From positions 8,370,001-8,434,000 of the forward strand of contig JBBMOL010000013.1 in assembly GCA_037954665.1 (NCBI GenBank): DNA of 64,000 nucleotides. The letters run 5' to 3'. A program made the translations under genes and the position numbers. Of this stretch, positions 44,800-57,479 are shown piece after piece (the first letter of the stretch is position 1; every line of letters begins with the position of its first letter). The notes beneath the pieces were generated by a model. It was given only the letters and a program-made list of their open reading frames with translations. It did not search any database and was not told where the DNA came from. Source of the DNA: Laguncularia racemosa. Taxonomy: Eukaryota > Streptophyta > Magnoliopsida > Myrtales > Combretaceae.

Positions 44800-46790
44800 T
44801 CGTAGAAAGTAATGGAGAGACTGATATGTGTGGTTGAGTTACATTCGTTTCATGTTATTTTTGATGAGTAAAGACTGTATTTAGCGGCTGCACATAAACG
44901 ATCCGAATATTATAAAATATGATTAAAAAAAAGTATAGTTTTATCCACCATATTTTTAAGTACTACTTGTACATAAGAATTGTCTAAAAAAATAAAAAGA
45001 TAAGATAAGATTGAGATCATATTCATAAGTGTATTTCAATATCTGCTTATTCTAATATACAATGGATTCAAATATAATTCCATACTTTATAATATATCTT
45101 ATTTACAAATATTTAAATAAGGGATTATATCACTATCAATATTGGAATTTCATATGGTTTTATGGATTCATATCTAAACTTTGATATTATTAAATATATA
45201 TATATTACTTGGTTGGATAAGTGTTATTGCATGAATTTTAATGTTGTTAAATACTATACTTAATTCAACTTTGATATTATCAGATGTTAGATTTAATTGA
45301 AGCTTGGTATTATTTTGTCATTCAAATTGGCGCCTTGTGTGGATATATGCGTGTCCTTTGCTTGACGTATTGCAAAACTATTAACAAAATGAGATACTGG
45401 GTAGCAAAATTACTACAAGGTAACGGAAGTAGAACTTCGGCATGTAAAATTTTCAATTAAATAGGATGCTCAGTAACGTCTAAATTTAAAAAATAGAATA
45501 AAAGCACCCCCAATGATCATTATCCCTTCAAATAATACCATGCTCTTCTACATAGGTCTCATCATCTGACTGAAGTTGCACCAACATTCCCTTTGCTTAG
45601 GGTATGCCGTAATGTTGTTCAATAAGAAAAGCCTGTAAATAGATTGATAGGGTAATTCAAGCGCAACTCATCAAAACTTTCATGGAGAATAGTCTTTGTT
45701 GGCGGTAATTCAAGCACAGGCAAGACCCTTTATGGAGAAGAGTCTTTGTGAATTGTGATAGCCCATATAAAATATAGTTCAATATAAATTATGAGAAAGA
45801 ATTAGTATTAATTTATAGGGTCAAACAATGAATTATTAATCCTAATTAGAAATCTTTAGGTTAAGTGGTTAAAAAGAAGCTCGTTAGTGTTTTCAAACTT
45901 GGTTATTAGCTACATTTGACCCCACGCGTTACAAATGATAATAAAGTTAACCCTTGTGAAGAATGTGATGTCATATGTAAAATATAGTCCCATACGAATT
46001 ATGAGAGAAAATTGATATTGGTTTATAAGAATAATGAATTACATATCAATATTAACTAGAAACTTTTTGGTCAAATGATCAAAAAAGGCTCGCTAGTATT
46101 TGTTTGCTTGATTACTAGTTACTTTTAACTTGAAGCATTACGGGCGGTCAAGAATTGAGAAAGTTGTGTTTCCTAATTAAAAAGAAAAAAAAATATTATG
46201 TAAAAGAACAATTTACGGTTTAGTCAAAAGCAAAACATTATTGATAAGCTGCTCTGTTAATTTTCTCTTGATGGAAAATCCTAACTTTCTAAACTTTAGT
46301 TATGTTTTTAGATTTTAAATTTTTACGAGGGTTTAATTACATCTTGAAATAGAGTTTTTTTGCCACATACATCTCATGCATGCACTTTAGAGCAATGCAT
46401 AAATTATTTAAAAAAGATTCTATCAACATGCTTTCATAATACATATTAAAAAAAATCATATTCTCTAATACTTTTCTTTTTACGTAATCATATTCTCTAA
46501 TATTGATTATACACTTTACAGGGAAAAAAATGTAGAAATGTGAAAATTTTCTTTATTGTTCCTCTAACAAGTGCCTTGTAAACTCATTAACATTTTCACC
46601 ACTATATTTTTTATAGTAATGATTCTCTAAGTGAAAAGGCATGCTCATGAGTTATCCCTAAATCATAGAAGAAGGCACAAGATGAAGCCTATAAAACTAT
46701 CAAGCCACGCTTAAGGTAAATGTTGGGGGCATAGTTAACCCCTGTCATCTTCCTTGTAAAAAAAAAAAAAGTAAGATTTACTCTTCGATG
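44800..46790. other. AT-rich DNA without recognised genes
   Basis: No coding frame of note. Apart from the 210-bp direct duplication listed separately I see only a short doubled segment near 45650-45750 (GGAGAATAGTCTTTGT twice). Confidence 0.55.
45754..46170. repeat. Direct duplication of a 210-bp unit
   Basis: Two diverged copies start with TGTGATAGCCCATA (45754) and TGTGATGTCATATG (45964) and share AAAATATAGT, AATTATGAGA and GGCTCG-type blocks. The start resembles that of small LTR-type repeats, but no terminal TG..CA pair or target duplication is clear. Confidence 0.55.
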
Positions 46791-46835
46791 ATATAAAAGA
46801 TATTGTTCGTTTTCCTGTCTCAAGCTATCATTAGT

Positions 46836-47236
46836 GCTTCAACGCATGATACAACATCTCTTTACATCTTAAGCCACCATCGTTATTCCAACACACAATG
46901 CAATATGTCTTTACAACTTAAGCCATTATCGTTGCTCCAACACATAATGCAACATTTCTTTACATTTGAAGCCACCATCATTGGTCCATCATATGATGCA
47001 ACAATCTTACATCTCAAGTCATCGTTGTAGCCTTAACAAATGTTGTAAGCTCTTTCATTTTGAGCCATCACTATTACTTTGGTATGTGATGTAACCTTAA
47101 CAATTAAAGCCATCACCACCACATTGACACATGATGCAGCGTTTTCAAATTTGGGCCATCACTATTGCTTTAGCATGTGATTTAGCATCTTTATATTTGA
47201 AGCAATCATTAATGCTTTAGCACATTATGCAACGTC
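46836..47236. repeat. Degenerate tandem array, about 48-bp period
   Basis: About nine units marked by ATGATGCAACATC-type sequence (near 46842, 46895, 46946, 46991, 47038, 47085, 47128, 47178 and 47224) alternating with AAGCCATCAYTATTGCT. The units are strongly diverged. Short frames through it show no conserved protein. Confidence 0.75.
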
Positions 47237-48170
47237 TTGCAAACATTAGGATCGAAGTATCTCTTCTATAAAAGGTCGAAGCGATCTTCCTAACAACCAA
47301 CTAGTGCTACTTAGTCATAGCTTGCTCCTAAGCATGTGGTGGGCTCAATACCATCTTTTAAACATCGAGATCAAAGCAATCTCCTTTGTGAAAGGTCAAA
47401 GTGATCTTTTCACACCAACTGTTGCAATTAGGTTGTAGCCTCACTCTTAAGGACATAGTAAGGTTAATGTTGTCTTACAAACATTGAGATCAAAGGCAAT
47501 GTCTTTTGCAAAAGGTCAACGCAATCCTCTCACAATCAACCATTATTACTTAGTTATAGAACTTCTCCTAAGTGAGTGGTAAGCTCAATTCCTTTTTACA
47601 AACATCAAGATTGAACCAATCTCTTAAGTGAAAGTTCAAAGTGATCTTCTCACATCAACCGCTACTACTTAGTCTTAGCCTTACTCCTAAGCACACAATA
47701 GGCTTAAGGCCATCTTGTAAACATTGGGATTGAAGCAATCTCTTTTGTGAGAGGCTAAAACAATCTTCCCATAATCAACCGCTGCTACTTGGTTGTAACC
47801 TCACTCCTAAATACACTTTAGGCTTAACATCATCTTCCACTCAATGGGATTAAAGTGATCTTTCTAGTGAAATGTCAAAGTGATCTTCTCACAATCAACC
47901 ATTGCCACTTGGTGGTAATCTCACCCCTAAACATGCAATAAACAATTGTAGCAAAGCAATCTCCTCTATGAAAGGTCAAAGTTATCTTCTCATGGCTACT
48001 ATTGCTTCTTGGTCGTAGCCTTACTCTTAAGCATGCAGTATGCTGAATGCCATCTTCTAAATAATGAGTTTGAAGCAATATCTTTTGTGAAAGATGGGAA
48101 TGAATTGATCACATCAATCATTACTACTCGATTGTAACCTTGCTCTTTGATTGCCAAAACTTGAATGAGA
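47237..48170. repeat. Degenerate tandem array, about 119-bp period
   Basis: About eight units start near 47241, 47360, 47479, 47600, 47719, 47838, 47941 and 48059. Each has AAACATYGAGATCAAAGCAA, a GTGAAAGGTCAAAGTGATCT block, an ACTTAGTCRTAGCCT block and CTCCTAAGCA. It joins the 48-bp array directly. Origin is unknown to me. Confidence 0.8.
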
Positions 48171-49324
48171 CAAAAAGTATATGATGAAGAAACAATATGA
48201 TTGCAAGAGGTTGTATAGGTTTTATTCATGTTGTGTCAATTATATTGGAGAATACTAAAAAGTGTTGACAAAGATTTATAATTATTTAATTTTTATCTAG
48301 TTTTGGTCTATTTTATGAGCACATTTGATTAGATATTTTACTTAATTGGCTTATATTTTAATTTTAGGTCCTTAAAAACAACTTCGGATGAAAAAAAAAA
48401 TACGTGCATGTTTCACATGAATCAAAATTGAAATGAACAAAGTACATAATTGTGCCAAAAGCCATGTAGAAGTATATGCTCACCAATACGGTCATATCAA
48501 AGACCATGTCAAAGCAAAATTACAATTTTTTGAGAAAATCCATTGCCAAAAGTTTCATAAGCATTTATATAACCGTGTCTAAGGTCATGTCATGCACAAA
48601 TTTCACTTTCCTATTCAATCATAGTGGTTAAAGATTACTTTCCCAGCTAATAAACAACATTAATGATGCAATTTCCTACCTATCAAAGATAATTTTCCTA
48701 TTTTATAAAGATTCAACTTTCTATTCCATGAAGATATAACTTTTCTTTTCAAGACTCATTAGATTATTATAAAAGGAGTATAGAGTCCAAGCTATATATA
48801 CAAAACTTTAGAATAATAATGGGGTAGTCATAGATTTTATTGTTATTTCTATTCTATTGATGTTCTTCTTTATGCAATATCTTTATAGTTTTGTTTTAAT
48901 TTTAACATGATATTAACTTAATTTTCTTTTGTACTTAGATATGATGAACTCTAAAATGAATATCTAATTGATAATTTCTATTCAATGAAACTACTGATAT
49001 TCTTGTAATCAAATTATATGTTCTTTACTATTTTTAAATTAATATTGTCAGCTTATTAGTTTGAAATCTGATTTCATTCATGGAAATTGAGAGATCTTGT
49101 GTTTGAATAGATCTTGTACATTCAGAAGGAGTTACATGCAATCATAGAGATAAGACGATGTAAATCTTTTGGATTAAGGTCAAACATAATATTGCAATTC
49201 ATGGATCAAAAGTAATGCGATTTTAAAAGTTTTAATTAAAAAGAGATTCCAATTAATCAACTTAGAATCAAGAATTAGTAGACTTGAATGGAGCTATTAG
49301 TTTAATTTAAGAATTCCCGCAATC

Positions 49325-50538
49325 TGATAGGAACCAAAATCCTACAAGACCTATCATTAGAGTAAGAGCCAAGGGATTTTAAATCTTGCCGATGAGGGTC
49401 CTTTTTGAGCAAATCCACCCCGGAATTATTTGTTTACTAACCTCTTTTCTATTACTCATGTATTGTATATTCCAATAGGCACACTTATCATGCTTTACAA
49501 GGTGGTGGACAAACTCACTAAGACTCAGCTTGTGGGTTATTCATAGACCGACCTAAACCAGCGATGAGCTGGACCAACGAATCTCATTGAAGAGATAGCT
49601 TGTTGAAGATTATTTTGTACTTGTAATTTATTTCTTGGAACCATTTATGTTGTAAGTTTTTGGGACATTTTTATTTGGTTGTAATTTGTGTTTTAGGACC
49701 GGTTACCCTAAAGTGGCATAGTTGTAATTTTGTGAACATTTTAACCCTAAAAGGAGCAAGTATAAATACTTGCTTAATAGAGTTTTGAGGATAGACTTGA
49801 AATTTACAGTAAACACTTTTTCATGTGGAGATTAGGGTTCTTCCTAACTTCATTGGCTCTTATCAATTTCAATCCAAAAATTGGAATTGTGGCGAGTTGC
49901 AACATAGAGAATTGTGAGTAATATCAACTCCCTAAGTTGTGTTTTCCTTTTTGTCACTAGTGAGTCATATCTAAGGTTGATTAAGTTGGTTCTTTTATCT
50001 GAATTTAGCATCAATTGTATCCTCTCTTGTCATTATATATAATTGATTGGTTTTGTCCCTTGTTAGTACCATCAATTTTACTATACATTGTGTTGCGTGG
50101 ATTGTCCTTGTTGTGAGGAGGGGTTACGATTTATTTTTGTATGTTGTTGGTTGGACTTCATTGGATGTTGAGTTAACTTATTGATTCAATTGAGAAATAT
50201 CATTATTGTGAATTTAATCTCATCGACTTTTATCATTCGGATCACATTCCATCAATTAGGGTTCACGTAATTTGTTATCCTTCAAACCGATTTTGATCTT
50301 GTCATTTAGGGGTTGTAAATTGGTTCATTTACATGTGCTTAAACTTGGTTTTAGGCACATCATCTTTTGGTACCAGAGCTAAACATATTTGGTTCATTCA
50401 ATCTTGGTCGCGTTGGTGTTGTGGAATTGGTTTAATAGTAGAAGAAGTTCACATGATTGGAAGCTAGTTTGATTGACATTGTATGATTGCCTTTCAAATT
50501 GGTTTTACATGTGCTTAAACTCCCTTTTAGGCACATCA
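49325..50538 (+). repeat. 5' LTR of the deletion derivative
   Basis: It starts TGATAGGAACC and ends GGCACATCA. A TATA box (TATAAATACT) is at 49761-49770. Another stretch near 50355-50375 echoes the LTR end and primer site (GGCACATCATCTTTTGGTAC), suggesting an internal duplication of that junction. Confidence 0.9.
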
Positions 50539-50543
50539 TCTTT

Positions 50544-50555
50544 TGGTATCAAAGC
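50544..50555 (+). promoter_or_regulatory. tRNA-Met-type primer binding site
   Basis: TGGTATCAAAGC, five bases after the LTR end. Confidence 0.75.
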
Positions 50556-51633
50556 TTGAGGTTTAAGAGAAGGGATTTTGCAATTTGAAATTTAGAAATT
50601 AGGGTTTGTTGAATTATCACATTGATCCAAATTGTGAAGTGGAGTTGCGTTTTATTCCTTGTGTTGTTGAGGTGCAATCTTATTGTTTAGTTGTTGTACA
50701 CTTGGAGACTTGAACACTCTTAGCTTCCTTTTATCATTGGTCATGAATGTGTAGTTTCTTTGAAGTGGATGTGAGGAGTAAGATTATTGATCCTTTGTGA
50801 TCAATTGGAGAAGTGTGAATTGTGTAGTGTATTTTCGGATTTGAGGAGTAGTTGTTGTAATTTTCATATTTGAATTTTTAGAATTGAAGTGTGAGTTAAG
50901 AAGCAATTTGAATTTCAAAACACACATTAAGTGATTGTTTAATTGTGTGTCATTTGAATTTAAAATAGCTCCTTACCATTTGTGGAATCTTGCACTTATT
51001 GAACTTATTTTGAATTTGAAATTTGAGCTGCCTTTGTTGTTGAAGTTACGGTTTGATATTTGTGTTGAAGTGGGGAAAGTGCACCATGACTTGAAGAGGT
51101 GTGTGTGTAGAGTTGTGTTTTTGTAAATTTAGTGAACAGTGTGTGTGTTTGGCGTTGGTTGTTGTGTGTGTTGTATAAATATTTGTTGTTGGTAGTGTGA
51201 ACATTGTAGAACCGTGGACAAAGGGGAGTTTTGTGGCGGTGAAGTTGTGCATTTGTGCTTGTGTTGAGGTGCTGCCCATTATAAAGTTAATTAAAGTAAA
51301 ACCAAAACAAGAAAAGGAAAGTTGAGTAGTAGAATTTGAATTCAAACAAGTCATTAAAGTATGAAAGTAATTGAATTCATTACTTAAACACTTGTAGTTG
51401 AATTTAATTCTAAACTACTTAGAAGTAATTGTGTGTACTTCATTTATTTAACTTTACTTGAAGTACCAAGAATTATTTCATTGTGCTTCAATTATTTCAC
51501 TTGACTTTGCTTGAAGTAACAATAAGCATTTCTTGTATTAGTTAAAGTGTGAGCATCGTGGGTGTGTAAGGGTGCGTTGTTGTGGTGCTAGTAGTGAAGT
51601 GAGTTATTAACTTGTTGAAGTTAGTTAATAACC
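50556..51633 (+). other. Internal 5' region without recognisable gag
   Basis: About 1.1 kb rich in T and G (for example GTGTGTGTTTGGCGTTGG near 51140). I do not recognise a Gag frame here. Confidence 0.5.
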
Positions 51634-52056
51634 ATGTCAATTAATGTGCATACTTCTGCTACTTTGGTACATCAAGTAGTAACTTCCTATCTAACCATTG
51701 ATGATAGACAAAGAGAAAAATTATTCCATACTTCTTATAGGGTACAAGGAAATTTGTGTGTAATTATTATTGATGGTGGTAGTTGTACTAATGTTATAGC
51801 TGCATCATTAGCATCGAAGTTGAAACTTGAAACTATCCCGCATCCCGAACCCTATACATTACATTGGCTAAATGATCAGGATAGTCTTTATGTGACCCAA
51901 AGGGCTAGGATACCCTTCAGTATAGGGGACAAGTACTGTAATGAACTTAAATGTGATATTATTCCTATGTGTACATCCCATATATTGCTTGGCAGGCCAT
52001 GGTTGTATGATAGGACGGTATTACATGATGGGTATAGAAATACTTATATATTCTAA
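51634..52056 (+). pseudogene. Gypsy aspartic protease (deletion derivative)
   Basis: A 140-codon frame from ATG (MSINVHTSATLVHQVV). It contains the retropepsin-like fold signature: LFHTSYRVQGNLCVIIIDGG with the D-G-G-S active-site segment, CTNVIAASLASKLKL, RARIPFSIGDKYCNEL, and ILLGRPWLYDRTVLHDGYRN, the second conserved G-R-P-W motif. The CRM-like element at 41038 has the same order (VDNGSCENII, FGRPWQFD), so the two proteases are related. In its parent it would be the middle of gag-pol. The frame reads on after a stop (TAA at 52054-52056) into the 13-residue repeats. Confidence 0.85.
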
Positions 52057-52089
52057 CAAAATGGTAAACGTATAGTATTGAACCCTACG

Positions 52090-52518
52090 TCGCCATCAGA
52101 GATCCAGAAGATGCAAAGACAGATAAGACAACCATCACAGATTCCTGATAATCATAGCCACATAATCAAATCTTCAGAGGTTCCTGAGGTTTCTAGTTAC
52201 ACGAGCCAACCTATAGAGCACAAAACTTGTCAGACACAGATGTGCCAACCTTCAGAGGATCCTGATGATCAGAGTCAGATGAGTAGACCACTAGAGGACG
52301 AAACTGTTCAAAGGCAGTATGTTCACCTTCAGAGGTACTAGAGGCTCATGAGCAGTAGAGTAAACCATTAGAGGATTCTGAAGGACAAAGTCAGATAAGC
52401 CCATCATCAGAGGGCTAGACTATTCAAAGACAGTTGTGTCTACCTTTAGAGGTTTTAGAGGGCCATGTGCAGTTGAGCCAACCATTAGAGGGCCATGAGG
52501 GTCAGCGACATACAAATG
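52090..52518 (+). repeat. 39-bp (13-residue) repeats after the protease
   Basis: About eleven successive 39-bp units encode variants of QPLEDxEGQSQMS, for example QPSEDPDDQSQMS, RPLEDETVQRQYV, KPLEDSEGQSQIS and LPLEVLEGHVQLS. The period is a multiple of three and units stay in phase except for a one-base shift near 52315. In-frame TAG codons occur in two units. The peptide is Gln/Glu/Ser-rich and probably unstructured. Its role, if any, is unknown. Confidence 0.8.
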
Positions 52519-52605
52519 AGTTAGAAAAGGAGGAAACAATACCAGTGGAACGGGTTGAGACAGGGGAGACTTTAGTAGATAATGGGGCATTATTTTGTGT
52601 TATAG

Positions 52606-52860
52606 ATGAGATACATCTTAGGAATGGAGGAGAGAAAGCAATCACCCCCTGTGGTATTTCAAATATTAGGATTCTGTAGTGATATTTCTTCAAATGGCTT
52701 ACTAGGAGGATACAGAGTCTCTACTACATTTGATCTATCAGATTTGAAGATAAACCTTTTTGAGGCTCGAGGAGATGATAGGAATCAAAATCCTATAAGA
52801 CTTATCATTAGGGCAAGAGCCAAGGGATTTCAAATCTTGGTGATGATGGTCCTTTTTTAG
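52606..52860 (+). pseudogene. Remnant of pol C-terminus entering the 3' LTR
   Basis: The segment with GGYRVSTTFDLSDLKINLFE resembles the end of chromovirus pol after the integrase GPY/F module. It continues across the LTR boundary at 52776 with RLIIRARAKGFQ and stops at 52858-52860. This indicates that the parent's pol ended inside the LTR, as in the CRM-like element, and that the central part was deleted. Confidence 0.6.
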
Positions 52861-53990
52861 CAAATCGACCTCAAAATTATTTGTTTACTAACCTCTTTTC
52901 TATTACTCATGTATTGTATATTCCAACAGGCACACTTATCATGCTTTACAGAGCGGTGGACAAACTCACTAAGACTCAGCTTGTGGGTTATTCATGGACC
53001 GACCTAAACCAGCAATGAACTAGACCGATGAATCCCATTAAAGAGATAACTTGTTGAAGATTATTTTATACTTGTAATTTATTTCTTGGAACCATTTATG
53101 TTGTAAGTTTTTGGGACATTTTTATTTGGTTGTAATTTGTATTTTAGGACCGGCCACCCTAAAGTGGCATTATTGTAATTATGTGGACATTTTAACCCTA
53201 AAGGGAGCAAATATAAATACTTGCTTAAGTAGGGTTTTGAGGATAGACTTGAAATTTACTAGAAAAACACTTTTTCGTGTGGAGATTAAGGTTCTTCCTA
53301 ACTTCATTGGCTCTTATCAATTTCAATCCAAAAATTGGAATTATGGCGAGTTGCAACATAGAGAATTGTGAGTAATATCAATTCCATACGTTGTGTTTTC
53401 CTTTTCGTCACTAGTGAGTCATATCTAAGGTTGATTAGGTTGGTTCTTTGATCTAAATTTGGCGTCAATTGTATCCTCTCTTGTCATTATATATAATTGA
53501 TTGGTTTTGTCCCTTGTTAGTACCATCAATTTTACTATACATTGTGTTGCGTGGATTGTCCTTGTTGTGAGGGGTCACGATTTATTTTTGTATGTTGTTG
53601 GTTGGGACTTCGTTGGAAGTTGAGTTAACTTATTGATTCAGTTGAGAAATATCATCATTGTGACTTTAATCTCATTGAATTTTATCATTCGGATCACATT
53701 CCATCAATTAGGGTTCACGCAATTTGTTGTCCTTTGAACCGATTTTGATCTTGTCATTTAAGAGTTGTAAATTGGTTCGTTTGCATGTGCTTAAACTTGG
53801 TTTTAGGCACATCATCTTTTGGTACCAAAGCTAAACATATTTGGTTCATTCAATCTTGATCACGTTGGTGTTGTGGAATTGGTTTAATAGTAAAAGAAGT
53901 TCACGTAATTGGAAGCTAGTTTGATTGACATTGTAAGATTGCCTTTCAAATTGGTTTTACATGAGCTTAAACTCTCTTTTAGGCACATCA
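52776..53990 (+). repeat. 3' LTR of the deletion derivative
   Basis: A 1215-bp copy of the 5' LTR, clearly diverged by substitutions, so the insertion is not recent. TATA-like TATAAATACT is near 53211. Confidence 0.9.
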
Positions 53991-54250
53991 CAATCCAAGA
54001 GTATAATAGTGGAATTGAATAATAATTAGTTAATTATATTTGTAATTCTATGAGGATTTAATATTCGGGTACGCTTTTATAGATAGTCGTTTTCTTAAAT
54101 TTTACTTCTTCTTTTTTTTTTGCCTATTTCATTCAATTTCACATATTAGATAATAGGAGAAAGGTTATTACTAATAATCATAGTCCATATGGGATTGACA
54201 CTCAATATTAACATCCATTATTCTATAAAATCGATAAGTTCATTTGTCTA

Positions 54251-57200
54251 GAGATCTTAGGATAAAGGATAAACCAATATCAAATACATAGCGAAGAAAT
54301 TTTATGAGAAAAGGATCCATGCCAAGATTGGCTTTAATGTCTATGTCACTTATGATCTACTCCACAACCGTACATATGGCCTAAGCTATCTTCTAAAGGA
54401 TTTCAATCTTCATTTTAATCCTGCCACAAGACTTCAAAATGATATGGCAATCTAGCAACTCCCCAACATAGATGGCAACCTCTATATGATAGGTGGATAT
54501 GTGGTTACGTGGTCACAAGTTAAGTTAATGCGTTGTTACATTGTTACATTGATATACAGTTATGTTATTTCATAGATGAGAGTTCTACAAGTTTAGTTAT
54601 GTTGAGATTTCACATGTTGAGATACAATTCTTGCACGTTTGTAAATGGAACCTAGGTGTTGGGGATCTTGAACTATCAAAATTTGTGTTGTGTGTTTAGA
54701 CTAAATTATATTTCTTAATGGACCTGTTTGATACATTTAATGAATTGTAGGCATATGTACTAGTGTTACATGTGCGTGATGTGCAATAATCATGTACTAG
54801 GTTTGTCGACTCATCCTGTTTGGATTTTTTTTTTTATTTCAAGTATGTTATATGTGGATTTCAACCTTGAGCTACCAAGCACTCGTCTAGCCTACAAAGC
54901 TTATGATAGTAGTGGGGTACACCATATGGAGATCTTCCTTGACAAGTAGTAAGCATTACTTTATGTGCATATTTTAAAATATTCAAAAAGAAAGATCTTC
55001 GTATATTTGTCATAATCTTAGTGGCCAACCTCACTGATAAAATACCTCTAAAGCCTCTTAGTAAAGGATCCACAATTCTTCAAATTTTGAATGGTGATAT
55101 TGTTGATTAAATTCTCCACCTATACACTACTAACTTGAGTCCTCTTAGCTCACGTTTATTCTTTTAAATGCCACAATTTGAACCAATTTAGGTCCTCACA
55201 TACTCCTTGTCAACCTACAAGAATTTCCATCGACAACGAGGTGAAGATGTACTCTTTAATTTGTATGATGAGTGTAGAATAATGGAGTCGCATGATGGGA
55301 ACGTGTGTACTAGCAGCTATGACAATAACAAATATAGAGATAAGACTAGTCAATGAAATATTTGGACTTTGAATTTCTTTTTGATGATTAAGACATAGGA
55401 TTTAATTGCTCTAATGGAAGACTTTATTTTTTAATTTCCATGAATTATGTACTTGATGTTAATGGTATGAGAGATAATGGAGATCCATAATTGTGGTTGT
55501 TAGTAGGTATTTAGAGCCTTAGTTGTTCGTACAGCGGTATGAATACGTGGAGAAGCAGTTGCATCTTGGACATATAGCTTTTGCCACAATCATCCATGCT
55601 TCCGGTGCACTTAAATAATCAGATGCCTTGGCCTTGTTTTGAGGAACTAAACTCCATTTTTTACGTGAATTTTAGAAGTATAACCTTTTTGACATAAAGA
55701 TCAGCTTGTCGAGTTCGCAATACTTTCTCAAGAGTTCGCTAACCTAAAAAAAGAGAAGGGTCACAGCTGATGCTTTATTGGTCAGCTGCTGGTGACTAGG
55801 CCATGAATTCTGCATCTATTGGTTCCACATCGAGATTTGGGCTGAAGATTTCGAAAGATGCCGAAAGAGGTGAAGCATAGAGGCTTGTGAGAGAGTTAAT
55901 GGAAGGTGAGAAGGACAACGGCAAAGCAATGAAGGATAGGGCCTAGAAATGGAAGGAGGTGGCTGAAGGGGGCAGCAGCTCATCGTTTATGAATTTTGAC
56001 AAAGCTCTAGAAAGTGATCGATATGTCCATTGGTATTGTGAATGATATCCTTACGCCAAAGGCATTCATTGTCCAAACTTGATGACGAAGTGACAAATTT
56101 GACATCGCTCAAGAATCTATTGACATTTCATAAGTCTTTTATCCACTAGAATGCACAAATACCTATTTTGGAGTTCCTCGTACCGGCCATGAAATATAGT
56201 AAATATAAATTTCCAACTCTAAATATAAAGGAATCCATATAAATAATGCAATTTTTCAAAAATTAATCCTAAAATGGAATACCTAGAAAAGATATTGCGA
56301 AAATAAATAGCAAAGGCGAGTATTCAAAATGCGCCTTCAGTTTAGCTAAACTAGAGGCGTGGACCAGAAATGCGCCTTCAATAAAATTTCTATTGAAAAG
56401 CATGTACCTGAAATATATCTTCAGTTAAACTTTTTAAAAAATTAAAAAATTATTAATTTTAAATCAATATTTGAAAATTGTAAATTTAGTTAAATTCTTT
56501 TAATAAATTATTTTTCTATTCTTCTTATCTAAACTTTTTAAAAAATGAAAAAAAATGTAAAAGAAAAAATTTAATTTCAAAAAAATTAGTTTTGATAAAA
56601 AAAATTAGAAAATTTGATGAAAAGTTTTGGGGAAAAAAATGTTGTGAAAAAATTTTAGAAAAAATTGTTAAATTTTTTTTTTGAAAAGTTTAGATATAAA
56701 AATGGAAAAAATAACTTATTAAAAACATTTTCATAAATTTAAAGTTTTTAGATATTGATTTAAAAATAATACTTTTTAATTTTTTTAAAATTGAAGAAAA
56801 TTTAAAATTTCAAAATTTTGAAAAATTTAATCTAAATTCCAAATTTTAATTGAAAAATTTAGTATTAAAATTTTAAGTTGAAGAAAATGCTTTTTTTTTT
56901 TAATTCCAAAATTTGGATTTAAGGGTGATTTTCAAGGTGGGGGGAAGGTTAAAGCTCCTACCCCTTTAATTATGACTAAGAAAAAATTACTCGTAATAAG
57001 ACATATATAGATAAAAAGAAAGATGTTAAGCATAATAAATTGTTTTTTATCTTCAAGATATTTTTTTTTATTAAATTATTTATATATTATTGATAACTAA
57101 AGTGCAATAAAGTGTTTATGGATTTCTGCAATGAATAATCCTTATATTAGCAATTGAAACGAGAATGAATTATTCATGATAAGACCGAAAACTTCAAACT

Positions 57201-57479
57201 CGAATTGCATATTGTAGTAATTGCAAAACTTTGTAACTCCAAACTTTATATAAATCACAATTTCACATGTGAACTAGAAGCTCTGTCAAAAAGTGTATAA
57301 TTTAAAAAAAAAAAACTATGTAATTAAGAAAAAAAAACATATGAGAAATGGTGAGAGCAATAAAAAACAAGTACCTAGCAATGAGTAAGAAGCAACCCTC
57401 AAGCACCTTTCAACACCAAATTGTAACCTTCAATGATGTGCGATGTCATAAACTAAAGTGGTAGTAGCCATCATAGATA
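54251..57479. other. Intergenic DNA, partly very AT-rich
   Basis: No gene recognised. About 54730-54830 resembles the CATGTACTGAGCATAGG region of the LTR-like sequence near 34080. A 14-bp perfect palindrome AGTTTAGCTAAACT lies in repeat-like DNA near 56338, beside two GCGCCTTCA copies. 56430-56930 is extreme A/T homopolymer-rich DNA. A short minus-strand frame at 54861-55073 has no recognisable motif. Confidence 0.5.

Larger units (their letters stand above)
49325..53990 (+). mobile_element. Non-autonomous gypsy deletion derivative with complete ends
   Basis: A 4666-bp element with 1214/1215-bp LTRs (49325-50538 and 52776-53990) flanked by the 5-bp duplication CAATC at 49320-49324 and 53991-53995. 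It has a tRNA-Met primer site and a 2.2-kb internal region with a protease, a 13-residue repeat stretch and the last codons of pol. Gag is not recognisable and RT, RNase H and integrase are absent, so it looks like an internal deletion of a larger chromovirus-like element. Lineage is otherwise unassigned. Confidence 0.85.
48266..54250 (+). repeat. Old LTR-like sequence split by the 49325-53990 element
   Basis: The left part (48266-49324) begins TGACAAAG and has CGGTCATATC/ACCGTGTC words, a TATA stretch (ATTATAAAAGG, about 48771) and gene-start-like spacing of the Athila type. The right part (53996-54250) resumes with ATATGGGATTGACACTCAAT, which resembles the end of other Athila-like LTRs. Removing the insertion rejoins the two with one CAATC. 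The precise outer ends and class are uncertain. Confidence 0.45.

Noticed and set aside
47875..48229. Minus-strand frames of 67-76 codons
   Set aside because: They fall in the 119-bp degenerate array and are not conserved from unit to unit.
54861..55073. A 70-codon minus-strand frame as a small gene
   Set aside because: No motif, no conserved neighbour and no plausible promoter; it is consistent with chance.
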